Shown here in pieces: positions 16,369-25,407 of a stretch of 64,000 nucleotides of DNA (its first letter is position 1; every line of letters begins with the position of its first letter). Made by a program: the position numbers and the translations under genes. A model generated the notes under the pieces. That model was given only the letters and a program-made list of their open reading frames with translations. It did no database searches and was not told the DNA's origin. The stretch comes from Streptomyces longisporoflavus. Lineage in GTDB: Bacteria > Actinomycetota > Actinomycetes > Streptomycetales > Streptomycetaceae. The stretch lies in assembly GCF_014649775.1 (NCBI RefSeq), contig NZ_BMTR01000010.1, positions 1 through 64,000 of the forward strand, given 5' to 3'.

Positions 16369-18651
16369 TCAGCCGTTGCGCTTCCAGCGCGGCTTGTCGT
16401 CGCGGCGGCCGAAGGAGCCGGTGCCCGTGCCGGAGCGGTCGCGGTTGAACGCCGGGCGGTCGTGGCCGCCGGAGCGGGCGCCGCCTGCAGGGCGGTCGTC
16501 GCGGCGGTCACGGTTGAACGGACGGTCGCTGCCGCGGTGGCCGCCGGAGGGGCGGTCGTCGCGGCGGAAGCCGGAGCCACCGCGGTTGTCGTCACGGCGC
16601 TCGCCGCCGCGGAAGCCGCCCGAGGGACGGTCGTCACGGCGGAAGCCCGAGCCACCGCGGTTGTCGTCACGGCGGAAGCCACCGCCGCGGTTGTCGTCAC
16701 GACGCTCGAAGGAACGGCCACCGCGGTCGTTGCCGCGGTCACGGTTGAAACCGCCGCCTTCGCGACGGTCGCCGCCACGGAAGCCACCGCCACGGTTGTC
16801 GTCACGACGCTCGAAAGAACGGCCGCCACGGTCGTTGCCGCGGTCACGGTTGAAACCGCCACGGTCGCCGCCTTCGCGACGGTCGCCGCCACGGAAGCCA
16901 CCGCCACGGTTGTCGTCACGACGCTCGAAAGAACGGCCACCGCGGTCGTCACGGCGCTCACGCTCGTAGTTGCCGCGCTCGTCGCGCTGCGGACGGCTGT
17001 ACGAGGAACGCTCCTCGCGGGCGGCGGGCTGCTCCGGAACGGAGACAGCGGCCTCGACGACGGCCTCGGCGGCGGCGGTGGCCTCGGCGACCGCGGTCTC
17101 CGGGTCCTCGCCACGCTCGCGGGCGGCGCGCGCGGTCAGGCGCGAGGCCTCCTCGCGCAGCTCCGTCGCGCGGCGCTGGGCGCGCTCCAGCTCCTTGGTG
17201 AGGTCCTTGACCTCACGCTCGGCCTGGGTCGCCGCGTTGCCCGCGGAGTCGGCCTGCACCTCGGTCATCGAGCGGGCGCCGGTGATCTCGGCGACCTCCG
17301 GGTCGAAGGTGCCGCCGCCGTTGATGATGTGGCGCGTGGCGTCGACGCCCGCGTCCTCCATCAGGCGGAAGATCTGGCGGCGCTGGTGCGGGAGCGAGAG
17401 CGAGACGACCGTGCCGCTGCGGCCGGCTCGGGCCGTACGACCCGAGCGGTGCAGGTAGTCCTTGTGGTCGCCGGCCGGGTCGACGTTCAGGACCAGGTCG
17501 ATGCCGTCGACGTGGATGCCGCGCGCGGCGACGTCCGTGGCGACGAGGGCGTTGACGTAGCCCTTCTTGAAGTCCTCGAGGACGCGCGTACGGGCGCCCT
17601 GCGTCATGCCGCCGTGCAGCGCGTCGGCCTTCACGCCGGACTCGCAGAGCTGCTCGGCGATGCGGTCGGCGCCCAGCTGGGTGCGGACGAAGATGATCGT
17701 GCGGCCCTTGCGCGCGGCGATGGCGGCCGTGACGGGCGCCTTGTCGCGGGGCTTCACGATGAGGATGTGGTGCGTCATGGTCGTGACGTTGCCCTGGGCG
17801 CTGTCGACCTCGTGCGTCACCGGGTTGGTCAGGTAGCGCTTGACCAGCGTGGAGATCTCGTTCTCCATCGTGGCCGAGAACAGCATGCGCTGGCCGTCGG
17901 ACGGGACCTGGTCGAGCAGCTCCGTGACCTCGGGCAGGAAGCCCAGGTCGGACATCTGGTCGGCCTCGTCGAGGACGGCGATCTGGGTGTTCTCCAGCGA
18001 GCAGGCTCCGCGGCTGATGATGTCGCGCAGACGGCCCGGAGTGGCGACGAGGATGTCGACGCCGCGCTCCAGGGCGTAGATCTGGTTGCCCATCGACGTA
18101 CCGCCGCAGACGACCTTCATCTTCAGGCCGAGCACGTCGCCGTAGGGCTGGAGGGCGTCCGCGACCTGCATCGCGAGCTCACGGGTCGGGGTGAGGATGA
18201 CGCCGCGGGGCTTCTTCTTCTCGGTGCGGCCGCTCTCGGCGAGGGTCGCCAGCATCGGCAGACCGAAGGAGAGCGTCTTGCCGGAGCCGGTGCGGCCACG
18301 GCCGAGGATGTCCTTGCCGGCCAGGGCGTCCGGAATGGTCGCGGCCTGGATCGGGAAGGGGTGGGTCACGCCGTTCTGGGCGAGCTTGCGGACGATGCCC
18401 TCGGGCAGACCGAGGTCGGCGAAGCTGGGGCCGGTCTTGGCCTCTTCGTCGGCAGCGTCAGCAGCGTCGGCAGCTTCGTCGGTCTTGGCCTCGGCGGCAG
18501 CCTCGGTCTCGACGACGACCTGCTCGGCGGCTTCCACGACGTCCGCGGCCTCGATGACCTCAACGGTCTCGACGGTCTCGACCGTCAGCTCGTCGGTGCC
18601 GGTCGTCTCGTTCTCGGGCAGGACGGCGTGGTCAGAATGAGAAATGGACAT
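16369..18651 (-). CDS. DEAD-box RNA helicase with RGG-rich tail
   Basis: 760 aa. An acidic Ala/Glu/Val-rich N-terminus (1-70) precedes the helicase core: Q motif PFPIQ, Walker A GRTGSGKT, PTREL, DEAD, SAT, and HRSGRTARAG. A coiled segment (about 470-540) leads into a tail of about 190 residues made of Arg/Gly/Asp/Phe repeats (GGRSFERRDDNRGGGF repeated at least three times). The ATP-dependent helicase unwinds RNA; the tail should give non-specific RNA binding and may drive condensation. The leader upstream of the start is long and structured, as for cold-induced helicases. The gene is monocistronic. Confidence 0.94.
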   Translation of the reverse strand: MSISHSDHAVLPENETTGTDELTVETVETVEVIEAADVVEAAEQVVVETEAAAEAKTDEAADAADAADEEAKTGPSFADLGLPEGIVRKLAQNGVTHPFPIQAATIPDALAGKDILGRGRTGSGKTLSFGLPMLATLAESGRTEKKKPRGVILTPTRELAMQVADALQPYGDVLGLKMKVVCGGTSMGNQIYALERGVDILVATPGRLRDIISRGACSLENTQIAVLDEADQMSDLGFLPEVTELLDQVPSDGQRMLFSATMENEISTLVKRYLTNPVTHEVDSAQGNVTTMTHHILIVKPRDKAPVTAAIAARKGRTIIFVRTQLGADRIAEQLCESGVKADALHGGMTQGARTRVLEDFKKGYVNALVATDVAARGIHVDGIDLVLNVDPAGDHKDYLHRSGRTARAGRSGTVVSLSLPHQRRQIFRLMEDAGVDATRHIINGGGTFDPEVAEITGARSMTEVQADSAGNAATQAEREVKDLTKELERAQRRATELREEASRLTARAARERGEDPETAVAEATAAAEAVVEAAVSVPEQPAAREERSSYSRPQRDERGNYERERRDDRGGRSFERRDDNRGGGFRGGDRREGGDRGGFNRDRGNDRGGRSFERRDDNRGGGFRGGDRREGGGFNRDRGNDRGGRSFERRDDNRGGGFRRDDNRGGSGFRRDDRPSGGFRGGERRDDNRGGSGFRRDDRPSGGHRGSDRPFNRDRRDDRPAGGARSGGHDRPAFNRDRSGTGTGSFGRRDDKPRWKRNG

Positions 18652-18948
18652 GCGAAATGCGAAACCTTCCGGAGTCTCGGCACGCGCCCGTCAACTCCGT
18701 GATTTCGCAATGGACCGCCTCTATGCGGTCAGCCACGGCAAGGGAGAGTACGCGCCACGCGGCGCTCTTCTTTTTCGGCGCCGGGCAAATGGGATCAAAC
18801 GATCTACCACCATACGCACCCACCCCCCCATAAGGCAAACCGCGCCCTCCGGGAACCTTGGAATCCACCCCTCGGAGGCCGTCTCACCTGCGCCATATCG
18901 GGTTTCGGACAGGGCGTATCTGTTTCGGACAGAGCCGCATCCGCGCCG
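18652..18948 (-). promoter_or_regulatory. Long leader of the helicase gene
   Basis: 297 bases without a gene. On the minus strand a GC hairpin (GCGCCGCGTGGCGC, near 18755-18770) and a direct repeat TTTCGCATTTCGCAT right before the start codon are visible. A promoter probably lies near 18790-18830, where the sequence is AT-richer (GGTAGATC could be a -10). A structured leader fits temperature or autoregulatory control, but this is inferred. Confidence 0.4.
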
Positions 18949-19512
18949 CTAAGCGGGCCCGGCCTCCGGTGAAGGCTCCCGCGACCCGATCTCCAACGAC
19001 CGGTCGCCCAGCTGCGGACCCTGCCCCGGCTCGTGCGCCGACGAGGAGGGCTCCGGCGTGGGCTCGGGAGTCGGCGTCGGGGTGGGCTTCGGGGGATCGG
19101 GGGTCGGGGTGGGCTTCGGGCCGCCGGGGTCGCCCTGCGTGGGCGTGGGCCGCCCGCCCTTCGTCGGCGGGGCGGGGTCGTCGCCGCCCCGCGAGGCGGA
19201 AGCGGAGGCCCTGGCGGCGTCGGACCCAGACCCGCCGGACCCGTCCGAACCGGCCTTGCCCTTGCCCTTCCTGCCCTGCTTGCCGTGCTTGCCGCCCTTC
19301 GCGTCGGCCCGGCCTCCGTCATCACCGCCGGCCTCTCCGTCGCCCGGCGAGACGCCGCCGCCGTCGGGGGCGGCCGCCGCGCTGCGGCCGCCCGCGGACC
19401 GCGCGGGGTCGGGGTCGCCGCCCCCGTCGGCGCCGATGCTCATGCAGCCGGCGGTCGCCATGACCGCCACGGCCGCCGCGGTCCACCGGACAGGAACGTA
19501 CAACTGGCGCAC
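18949..19512 (-). CDS. Proline-rich lipoprotein, function unknown
   Basis: 187 aa. A short signal peptide ends in the lipobox ATAGC, Cys23 being the lipidated residue. The mature part is disordered: Gly/Asp/Ala-rich (25-70), a Lys/Gly-rich basic patch (75-95), then Pro-Thr repeats (PTPTPDPPKPTPTPTPEPTPEP) to the end. There is no catalytic domain. The GTG at 19512 follows GGAGGT. It probably spans or lines the wall. Genes like this often sit beside metallopeptidases, as here, but a link is not shown. Confidence 0.75.
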   Translation of the reverse strand: MRQLYVPVRWTAAAVAVMATAGCMSIGADGGGDPDPARSAGGRSAAAAPDGGGVSPGDGEAGGDDGGRADAKGGKHGKQGRKGKGKAGSDGSGGSGSDAARASASASRGGDDPAPPTKGGRPTPTQGDPGGPKPTPTPDPPKPTPTPTPEPTPEPSSSAHEPGQGPQLGDRSLEIGSREPSPEAGPA

Positions 19513-19706
19513 GGCCGAGCACCTCCGAGGCGCTGAGAAGCGGGGACGCCCTACCCAACTCCCTTGCCCCGCAAGAGGACACGGACCGCGACTCCGGGCC
19601 GCCGCCCGTATCCCGGCCGCCGGCCGCATCCCGGGGCGCCGTCAGCGTCCCGGCCGCCGGCCGTATCCCGCGGCGCCGTCCGCGTCCCGGCCCCCGCCCG
19701 GAGCCG

Positions 19707-20057
19707 TCAGCCGTACCCCAGGGCGTGCAGGCGTTCGTCGTCGATCCCGAAGTGGTGTGCGACTTCGTGGACCACGGTGATCTCCGTCTCCGCGACGACG
19801 TCCTCGCGGGACTCGCACATGCGCAGCGTCGGCCCCCGGTAGATCGTGATCCGGTCGGGCAGCACTCCCGCGTACCACTCACCCCGGTCCGTCAGCGGGG
19901 TCCCTTCGTAGAGCCCGAGGAGTTCGGGGTCCTCGGCGGGGGGTTCGTCCTCCACGAACACCGCCACGTTGTCCATCAACCGCGTCAACTCGGGAGGAAT
20001 CCGGTCAAGCGCCTCGGCGACCAGTTCCTCGAACTCTTCCCGCGTCATTTCCAGCAC
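19707..20057 (-). CDS. Small zincin-like metallopeptidase family protein
   Basis: 116 aa cytoplasmic protein of the conserved actinobacterial possible-zinc-metallopeptidase family. The metal-binding HEVAHHFGIDD at residues 97-107 matches HExxHxxGxxD, the metzincin-like consensus, and sits unusually close to the C-terminus. The N-terminal half is helical and acidic. The start is either GTG 20057 or ATG 20048; the GTG gives the N-terminus usually annotated. The gene is divergent from the phosphoesterase with only 59 bases between them. Substrate unknown. Confidence 0.88.
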   Translation of the reverse strand: MLEMTREEFEELVAEALDRIPPELTRLMDNVAVFVEDEPPAEDPELLGLYEGTPLTDRGEWYAGVLPDRITIYRGPTLRMCESREDVVAETEITVVHEVAHHFGIDDERLHALGYG

Positions 20058-20116
20058 ACCCCCATTGTCGGCCACCGTCCCGCATAGCCGCCTCCTCCCC
20101 CGGGCATACCGGACCA

Positions 20117-21676
20117 ATGGCCCGCGACTTCCGTGCGCTCGCCGCTCTCGTACGCCACTACCGCTCCCGCCACCCGCACCCGGTGAGCGAGCTCATCAGC
20201 CCTCCCCACCCCTACGGCCGCGCCGCAGGCCTGGTCGCGGTCGTCCTGTTCGGCGCCTGGCTCGGCCTGCTGATCGTCGGCAGCGTGCACGCGCCGGTCG
20301 GCCCCATGGACACCCGCATGGCGCTGCGCCCCTCGCTCACCGGCGGCACGAAGATCGACGTCTCCCCGCTCGGCGCCCTCGAACTGCGCTCGCACGTCGC
20401 CCCGATCCGCCTCGACGTGGACGTGGACCGCCTGGACCCGGTCCGCTCGCAGGCCCTGGTCGACCACCCCGAGCGGCTCTCGGGGCTCCAGGACGAGGTG
20501 GCGAGGGACGTCGGGCACGGCACGCTCGACCTGGCCGTACGCTCATGCGCCGCCGTCGTCGCCGGCGCCACGGCGCTCGGCCTCGCGGTCTACCGCCGTC
20601 CGCGCCGGGCCCTTGCGGCGGGCGGACTCGCCCTCGCGCTCCTCGCGGCGTCGGGCGCGGCGGCGTACGCGACGTGGAACCCGAAGTCGGTCCTCGAACC
20701 GAAGTTCTCCGGCCTCCTCAGCAGCGCGCCCTCGGTGGTCGGCAACGCGCGCAGCATCGTCAGCGAATTCGACGTCTACCAGCAGGAATTGGCCCGCCTC
20801 GTCACCAACGTGACGAAGCTGTACGACGCCACGTCGACGCTTCCCGCGTACCAGCCGGACCCGTCCACGATCCGCGTCCTGCACGTTTCGGACATCCACC
20901 TCAACCCGGCGAGCTGGAAGATCATCGCCTCGCTCGTCGAGCAGTACGACATCAACGTCATCGTCGACTCCGGCGACACGATGGACCACGGCAGCGCGGC
21001 GGAGAACGCGTTCCTCGACCCCATCGAGGATCTGGGGGCGCCATACGTGTGGGTCAGGGGCAACCACGACTCCCGTACGACCCAGCGCTATCTGCAGCGC
21101 ATGAAGAACGTCCACGTCCTGGACGACGGCGCGGCCGTGTCGGTGGCGGGACTGCGGTTCGCCGGGACGGGCGATCCGCAGTACACACCGGACCGTTCCG
21201 AGGCGCAGGCCGAGGCCGAGGGCAACCTCTTCGAGGAGACGGCGGGCATCCGCCTCGCCTCCTCGCTGCGGGACCAGCGGGCGGCCGGCATCCCCGTCGA
21301 CATCGCCGTCGCGCACAACCCCTCCGCCGCGCGGAAGACGGACGGCGAGGTGCCGCTCGTCCTCGCGGGGCACGTGCACCACCAGGAGATGGAGGTCATG
21401 GACGGCGGGACGCGGCTGCGCATCGAGGGGTCGACGGGCGGGAGCGGGCTGCGCGCGGTGGAGGGCAAGTACCCCGACCCGGTCGAGACCTCGGTCCTCT
21501 ACCTGGACCGGGACACCCGGCGGCTCCAGGCGTGGGACGAGATCAGGCTGGGCGGCCTCGGGCTGACGAAGGCGGAGGTCAGCCGCCACTTGCCCAAGGA
21601 GAACCAGCCCGGCGCGACCCCGTCGCCGCCCCCGCCGAGCCGTTCGCCGGAGAGCGGTTCCCCGGCGCCCCGATAA
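20117..21676 (+). CDS. Membrane-anchored metallophosphoesterase
   Basis: 519 aa. Transmembrane segments lie at about 36-56 and, as two more, 133-185; the calcineurin-like domain follows on the outside from about residue 250. The metal-binding motifs are complete: DIHLN (from 259), DSGDTMDH, GNHD, and GHVHH. A C-terminal Ser/Pro tail follows. The enzyme should hydrolyse phosphoesters (nucleotides, lipids or wall polymers) at the cell surface. The ATG start has a poor ribosome binding site. Three tRNA genes follow 80 bases downstream with their own promoter. Confidence 0.9.
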   Translation: MARDFRALAALVRHYRSRHPHPVSELISPPHPYGRAAGLVAVVLFGAWLGLLIVGSVHAPVGPMDTRMALRPSLTGGTKIDVSPLGALELRSHVAPIRLDVDVDRLDPVRSQALVDHPERLSGLQDEVARDVGHGTLDLAVRSCAAVVAGATALGLAVYRRPRRALAAGGLALALLAASGAAAYATWNPKSVLEPKFSGLLSSAPSVVGNARSIVSEFDVYQQELARLVTNVTKLYDATSTLPAYQPDPSTIRVLHVSDIHLNPASWKIIASLVEQYDINVIVDSGDTMDHGSAAENAFLDPIEDLGAPYVWVRGNHDSRTTQRYLQRMKNVHVLDDGAAVSVAGLRFAGTGDPQYTPDRSEAQAEAEGNLFEETAGIRLASSLRDQRAAGIPVDIAVAHNPSAARKTDGEVPLVLAGHVHHQEMEVMDGGTRLRIEGSTGGSGLRAVEGKYPDPVETSVLYLDRDTRRLQAWDEIRLGGLGLTKAEVSRHLPKENQPGATPSPPPPSRSPESGSPAPR

Positions 21677-21681
21677 CCGTT

Positions 21682-21711
21682 TTGGCGATACCTCCCCGCA
21701 TCCCATATGCT
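21682..21711 (+). promoter_or_regulatory. Promoter of the tRNA-Glu/Asp/Phe cluster
   Basis: TTGGCG and TATGCT are separated by 18 bases, with the tRNA-Glu start 45 bases after the -10. This is a credible housekeeping-sigma promoter. Confidence 0.55.
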
Positions 21712-21755
21712 TCTCACGTCCCCGACGCGCTGCAAAGCGCCCAGGTGGGCCCTTA

Positions 21756-21828
21756 GCCCTCATCGTCTAGTGGCCCAGGACGCCGCCCTTTCAAGGCGGT
21801 AGCACGGGTTCGAATCCCGTTGGGGGCA
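21756..21828 (+). tRNA. tRNA-Glu (UUC)
   Basis: Complete cloverleaf, anticodon TTC in CTTTCAA, acceptor GCCCTCA/TGGGGGC with one U-G pair, no encoded CCA. First of a three-tRNA cluster. Confidence 0.96.
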
Positions 21829-21867
21829 CGCAACACCTTGTGCGAGACTAGTGCTCGCACAATGCTT

Positions 21868-21942
21868 GGTCCTGTGGAGCAGTTTGGAGTGCTCGCCACC
21901 CTGTCAAGGTGGAGGCCGCGGGTTCAAATCCCGTCAGGACCG
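21868..21942 (+). tRNA. tRNA-Asp (GUC), copy 1
   Basis: Complete cloverleaf with anticodon GTC, acceptor GGTCCTG/CAGGACC. An inverted repeat GTGCGAG...CTCGCAC lies in the 39-base spacer after tRNA-Glu and may be a processing signal. The gene is identical to the copy at 29501. Confidence 0.96.
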
Positions 21943-21966
21943 CTTGCGATTCCACGCGGATCGCGT

Positions 21967-22043
21967 GGCTGGGTAGCTCAGTTGGTACGAGCGATCGCCT
22001 GAAAAGCGATAGGTCGCCGGTTCGATCCCGGCCCCAGCCACCA
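21967..22043 (+). tRNA. tRNA-Phe (GAA)
   Basis: Complete cloverleaf with anticodon GAA, acceptor GGCTGGG/CCCAGCC and encoded CCA. Last tRNA of the cluster, before a strong terminator. Confidence 0.96.
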
Positions 22044-22045
22044 CT

Positions 22046-22078
22046 TCGAAGGCCCCGTCCGGTGGACGGGGCCTTCGC
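22046..22078 (+). terminator. Terminator of the tRNA cluster
   Basis: GAAGGCCCCGTCC and GGACGGGGCCTTC arms with a 3-base loop, followed by a T-rich tail. It also faces the end of the membrane protein gene on the other strand. Confidence 0.9.
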
Positions 22079-22132
22079 CGTTTCTCACCGTCGTCTCTTC
22101 GCCGTTTCCCGGGACCGACCACTATGCCGCCG

Positions 22133-23272
22133 TTAAGCCGCCGGTGCAGCCGCGTGCGCGGCGGGCTTTACGCGGCCTCCCGGATGCCGGTGACGCCACA
22201 CCCAGAACACCGCACTCGCCAGCACCGCCCACCCCGTAAGCACCAGATACGGAAACGCGTGCTGGTTGCCGCCGAAGTACACCGCCGTGTGCTGCGCGTT
22301 CACCGAGGCGCCCGGCGGCAGCCACTGCCCGATGTGGCCGAGCACCGAGGGAAGCAGCGGCCACGAAACCGCGCCGCCCGACGAGGGGTTGCCCAGGAGC
22401 ACCATCAGGCCCCACGTCGGAATCATCGCCCAGCGCCCGAAGAGCGTGTTGAACATCGTGAAGACCATGCCCGACGTGAACATCGTCAGCGCCAGGATCA
22501 GCCACGACTCGACGAACGGCAGGTCGAGCGCCCCCAGCCACCAGTCGACCACCGCCGCGATCACGAACCCGCCGAGCAGCGCGTAGAGGATGGTGAAGCC
22601 GATCCGCTCGGCCGGGTTGAGCCCCCGCGCGTGCACGCTCAGCTGGATCGCGCCGACGAAGCCGATGATCACCGCCGCCAGCGAGATGTAGAAGATCGCG
22701 AGCCCCCGCGGGTCGCCCTCCTGGAGCGGCTTGATGTCCTTCACCGTCACCGGCACCCCCACCTTCTCCCCGACCTTGGGCGCGGTCTCCTCCAGGACCT
22801 GGGCCACGGACGCTCCGGAGGCCCCCGAGACGTCGAAGGTCACCTTGCTGCCGGCCTCCCCGCCGTCCGGAGACACCGCGAGGATCGCGAAGACCTTCTG
22901 CTCGTCCACCGCGTGCCGCGCCGCGGCCACGCTGTCGTACTCATGGATTTCGAGGGAGGCGTTCAGCGCCTTCTCCATGCCGTCGAGGAAGGCCTTGCCC
23001 CGCGTCGCGTCCTGCGCCCCGACCACCGCCGTGGGAATGCGGTGCGGGGTCGGCTTCGCCATGGAGTACGTGTACGAACCCGCGAAGAGCCCCGCCGCCG
23101 CGGCCAGGATGAAGACCAGCACGATCGCCGGCAGGAACGGCGACTGCTTGAACGCCTCCCACCGCTCGCCCCGCGTGGGAGGCCTCCCGTGGGCGCCGTG
23201 CTGGTGATGCTCTTCATGCTCGGGCCGGACGCGCTGGTCAGACCGGCCCGGCTCCTGCTGAGGGTGAGACAT
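22133..23272 (-). CDS. ABC-2 / YhgE-like membrane protein
   Basis: 379 aa. A His/Arg-rich cytoplasmic N-terminus, one membrane segment (about 46-68), an extracytoplasmic domain of about 130 residues, then five to six membrane segments (about 195-365) in the arrangement of ABC-2 type permeases and YhgE/Pip or DUF3533 proteins. No ATPase is next to it. It is the last gene of a run of four minus-strand genes with DsbA- and CcdA-like proteins, 29 bases after the CcdA stop. Its cargo is unknown. Confidence 0.75.
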   Translation of the reverse strand: MSHPQQEPGRSDQRVRPEHEEHHQHGAHGRPPTRGERWEAFKQSPFLPAIVLVFILAAAAGLFAGSYTYSMAKPTPHRIPTAVVGAQDATRGKAFLDGMEKALNASLEIHEYDSVAAARHAVDEQKVFAILAVSPDGGEAGSKVTFDVSGASGASVAQVLEETAPKVGEKVGVPVTVKDIKPLQEGDPRGLAIFYISLAAVIIGFVGAIQLSVHARGLNPAERIGFTILYALLGGFVIAAVVDWWLGALDLPFVESWLILALTMFTSGMVFTMFNTLFGRWAMIPTWGLMVLLGNPSSGGAVSWPLLPSVLGHIGQWLPPGASVNAQHTAVYFGGNQHAFPYLVLTGWAVLASAVFWVWRHRHPGGRVKPAAHAAAPAA

Positions 23273-23301
23273 ATAAGCACGCTAAACCACCCAAAGCAGA
23301 C

Positions 23302-24150
23302 TCACCCCCGCTCGGCCTCCACGGAGCGACGCCCGCGCCGACGCCACTCCCGCACCGCGAATCCCGCGCCCACCAGCGCGACCACCGCGACAAGGAGCAC
23401 CGAGTCCGGCACGGCCCGGCCCACACCGCCGGCCCACCGCTCCACGGCGAACGAGTCGTCCACGTCCAGCAGCCCCGGCAGCGCCGTGGTCCCGTCGTAC
23501 GCGAGGAAGAGCGCGCCCAGGGCCACGAAGAACGCCCCCGAGAGCAGCGAAGTCGTGTGCAGCTCGAAGCGGCCGATCCGGAAGGTGCGGCCCCGCAGCC
23601 AGCGCCGCCGCCCGAGGTCAAAGCGTTCCCAGAGCAGCGCGAGCACGAACAGGGGCACCGCCATCCCCAGCGCGTAGACGGCGAGCAGCAACCCTCCGTA
23701 GACGGGGCTGCCGCTCACCGCCGCGACCGTGAGCACGCTGCCGAGGATGGGGCCCGCGCAGAAGCCCGCGAGGCCGTACACCGCGCCAAGGGCGTACACG
23801 GAGACCGCCGTCGTCGGCCGGATGCGCCCCGAGAGCTCGGCCATCTTCCGCGAGGCGAACCCCATGCCCACGACCTGCAGCACGCCGAGCGCGATGATCA
23901 GCCAGCCGGCGACGAGCACCAGCTGGTCCCGGTGCCCGAAGAAGAACCGCCCGGCGACCGAGCCCGCCGCGCCGAGCGGCACGAGGGTCGTCGCGAGTCC
24001 GGCGTAGAAGATGCCGGTGCGCGCGAGCAGCCGTGAGGTCGAGTCGATCGAGTACGCGAAGAAGGCGGGGAGCAGCAGCGCGCTGCACGGGCTGATCAGG
24101 GCGAGGAGACCACCGAGGAACGCCGCGAAATACCCGACGTCGGCGGTCAC
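23302..24150 (-). CDS. CcdA/DsbD-type transmembrane thiol electron carrier
   Basis: 282 aa with about seven transmembrane helices. The two redox cysteines of the family are present: SPCSALLLPAF near residue 21 and AGFCAGPILGS near 130. The protein carries electrons from cytoplasmic thioredoxin to thiol proteins outside. The GTG start overlaps the stop of the DsbA-like gene by four bases (GTGA), so the two are translationally coupled. The coupling strongly suggests that CcdA reduces the CGYC protein directly. Confidence 0.9.
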   Translation of the reverse strand: MTADVGYFAAFLGGLLALISPCSALLLPAFFAYSIDSTSRLLARTGIFYAGLATTLVPLGAAGSVAGRFFFGHRDQLVLVAGWLIIALGVLQVVGMGFASRKMAELSGRIRPTTAVSVYALGAVYGLAGFCAGPILGSVLTVAAVSGSPVYGGLLLAVYALGMAVPLFVLALLWERFDLGRRRWLRGRTFRIGRFELHTTSLLSGAFFVALGALFLAYDGTTALPGLLDVDDSFAVERWAGGVGRAVPDSVLLVAVVALVGAGFAVREWRRRGRRSVEAERG

Positions 24151-24902
24151 TTGTCCCCCGCCCCGGACGGCTTCGCCGCCTTCGCCGCCCGCTCGATCGC
24201 CTGGTCGAAGACCTCGTCCGGCTGCGCTCCGGAGATGGGCTGCCCGTTGACCAGGAAGGACGGGGTCGACGTGGCTCCCAGGCCGTACGCCTCCTCTTGG
24301 TCCTTCTTCACCGCGGCCTTGGCGCCGGCGCTGCCCGCGTCGTCCGAGAAGCGGCCGATGTCCTTGACCCCGGCCTCCTTCGCGAGCTCCTTGAGGCGGT
24401 CGGCCCCGAAGCCCTTCTCCTTGGCGCCTTCGGCGTACGCGGCCTCGTGGAACTGCCAGAAGCGGCCCTGCCGGCCGGCGGCCCACGCACCGCGCGCGGC
24501 GGACTCGGAGTCCGCTCCGAAGATCGGGAAGTTGCGCCACTCGATGCGCAGGGTGCCGTCCTCGACGTACTTCTTCACCAGGTCCGGCTCGGTGTCACGG
24601 GCGAACTTGCCGCAGTAGCCGCACTTGAAGTCGGCGTACTCGATGAGCACGACCGGCGCGTCCTTGCGCCCCTGCGCGAGCGGGTCACCGGCGTCGCGCC
24701 GGGCGAGCTTCGCCAGCTCCGGGTAGACCCCGGCCTGCGGGTCGGCGGAGACGTCCGCGGCGGGCTCCTCCTTCGCGGTGACCGAGGAGGGCTCGTCGGG
24801 TTTGGTGGCGCTGTAGGAAGCGGCGCCGAGCAGCAGGGCGGCGACGGCCACGCCCGCTCCGATGGCGATGTTCTTCTTTTTGTTGTTGTCGCTCTTGGGC
24901 AT
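24147..24902 (-). CDS. DsbA-like thioredoxin-fold protein, membrane anchored
   Basis: 251 aa. Lys-rich N-terminus, one membrane anchor (12-32), a linker, then a DsbA fold with active site CGYC (Cys94, Cys97) after VVLIEYADFK and the cis-Pro loop GLGATSTPSFLVNG. It should exchange disulphides of exported proteins. Neighbours: a small secreted protein upstream (55 bases) and a CcdA-like reductant downstream (4-base overlap). With CcdA as partner it may act as a reductase or isomerase rather than an oxidase. Confidence 0.92.
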   Translation of the reverse strand: MPKSDNNKKKNIAIGAGVAVAALLLGAASYSATKPDEPSSVTAKEEPAADVSADPQAGVYPELAKLARRDAGDPLAQGRKDAPVVLIEYADFKCGYCGKFARDTEPDLVKKYVEDGTLRIEWRNFPIFGADSESAARGAWAAGRQGRFWQFHEAAYAEGAKEKGFGADRLKELAKEAGVKDIGRFSDDAGSAGAKAAVKKDQEEAYGLGATSTPSFLVNGQPISGAQPDEVFDQAIERAAKAAKPSGAGDK

Positions 24903-24957
24903 CAGGGAGTTCTCTCTGTTCCTGTACGTAGTTGAAGGGGCCCCGGAACGGGGGCCT

Positions 24958-25323
24958 CTACACGCGCAGGATCGAGAGATCTACCGGAGAGGGCGGTGTG
25001 AGCGGCGGCGGCCCGCGCTCGGGTGACAGGGCAGGCACCGTCTGGCCGATGCCCCAGGCCCCGGAAGCGGCGTGGGCCTGATGCAGGGCGGGCAGCAGCT
25101 CGTACGCGGAGCTGGAGCGCGGCGGGGCGCCGGGGACCTGACCGGCGTCCTGCTGACCGCCCTTGCCGCAGCCGGGCACACCGGCGGACGCCTCGGTCTG
25201 GACCGACGCCTTGGGCTTCGCGGCCACCGGCTCCGAGGCCACCGCGGGCCCGCAGAACGCCCCGAGCACGATGAGCAGCACCCCGAGGAGGGGGCACCAC
25301 GACAGACGCGCTCGGGACAACAT
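24958..25323 (-). CDS. Small secreted protein, Pro/Ala-rich
   Basis: 121 aa. Signal peptide at 5-30 (CPLLGVLLIVLGAFC... with AVA site), then a disordered mature chain with one Cys in GVPGCGKGG and a proline-rich C-terminus (RGPPPLTPPSPVDLSILRV). Not recognised as a named family. It is the first gene of the redox cluster, 55 bases before the DsbA-like gene. ATG 25323 is the best start by signal-peptide position, although the ribosome binding site is weak. It could be a substrate of the redox relay; that is inference. Confidence 0.65.
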   Translation of the reverse strand: MLSRARLSWCPLLGVLLIVLGAFCGPAVASEPVAAKPKASVQTEASAGVPGCGKGGQQDAGQVPGAPPRSSSAYELLPALHQAHAASGAWGIGQTVPALSPERGPPPLTPPSPVDLSILRV

Positions 25324-25407
25324 GCCCGGAATCGTACGTGCCCGGGCGCCCCGCCCGATAAATCGGTTCGCCACCTCCGAGCGGCGGGTGAGATCCTGGA
25401 CGCCGTT

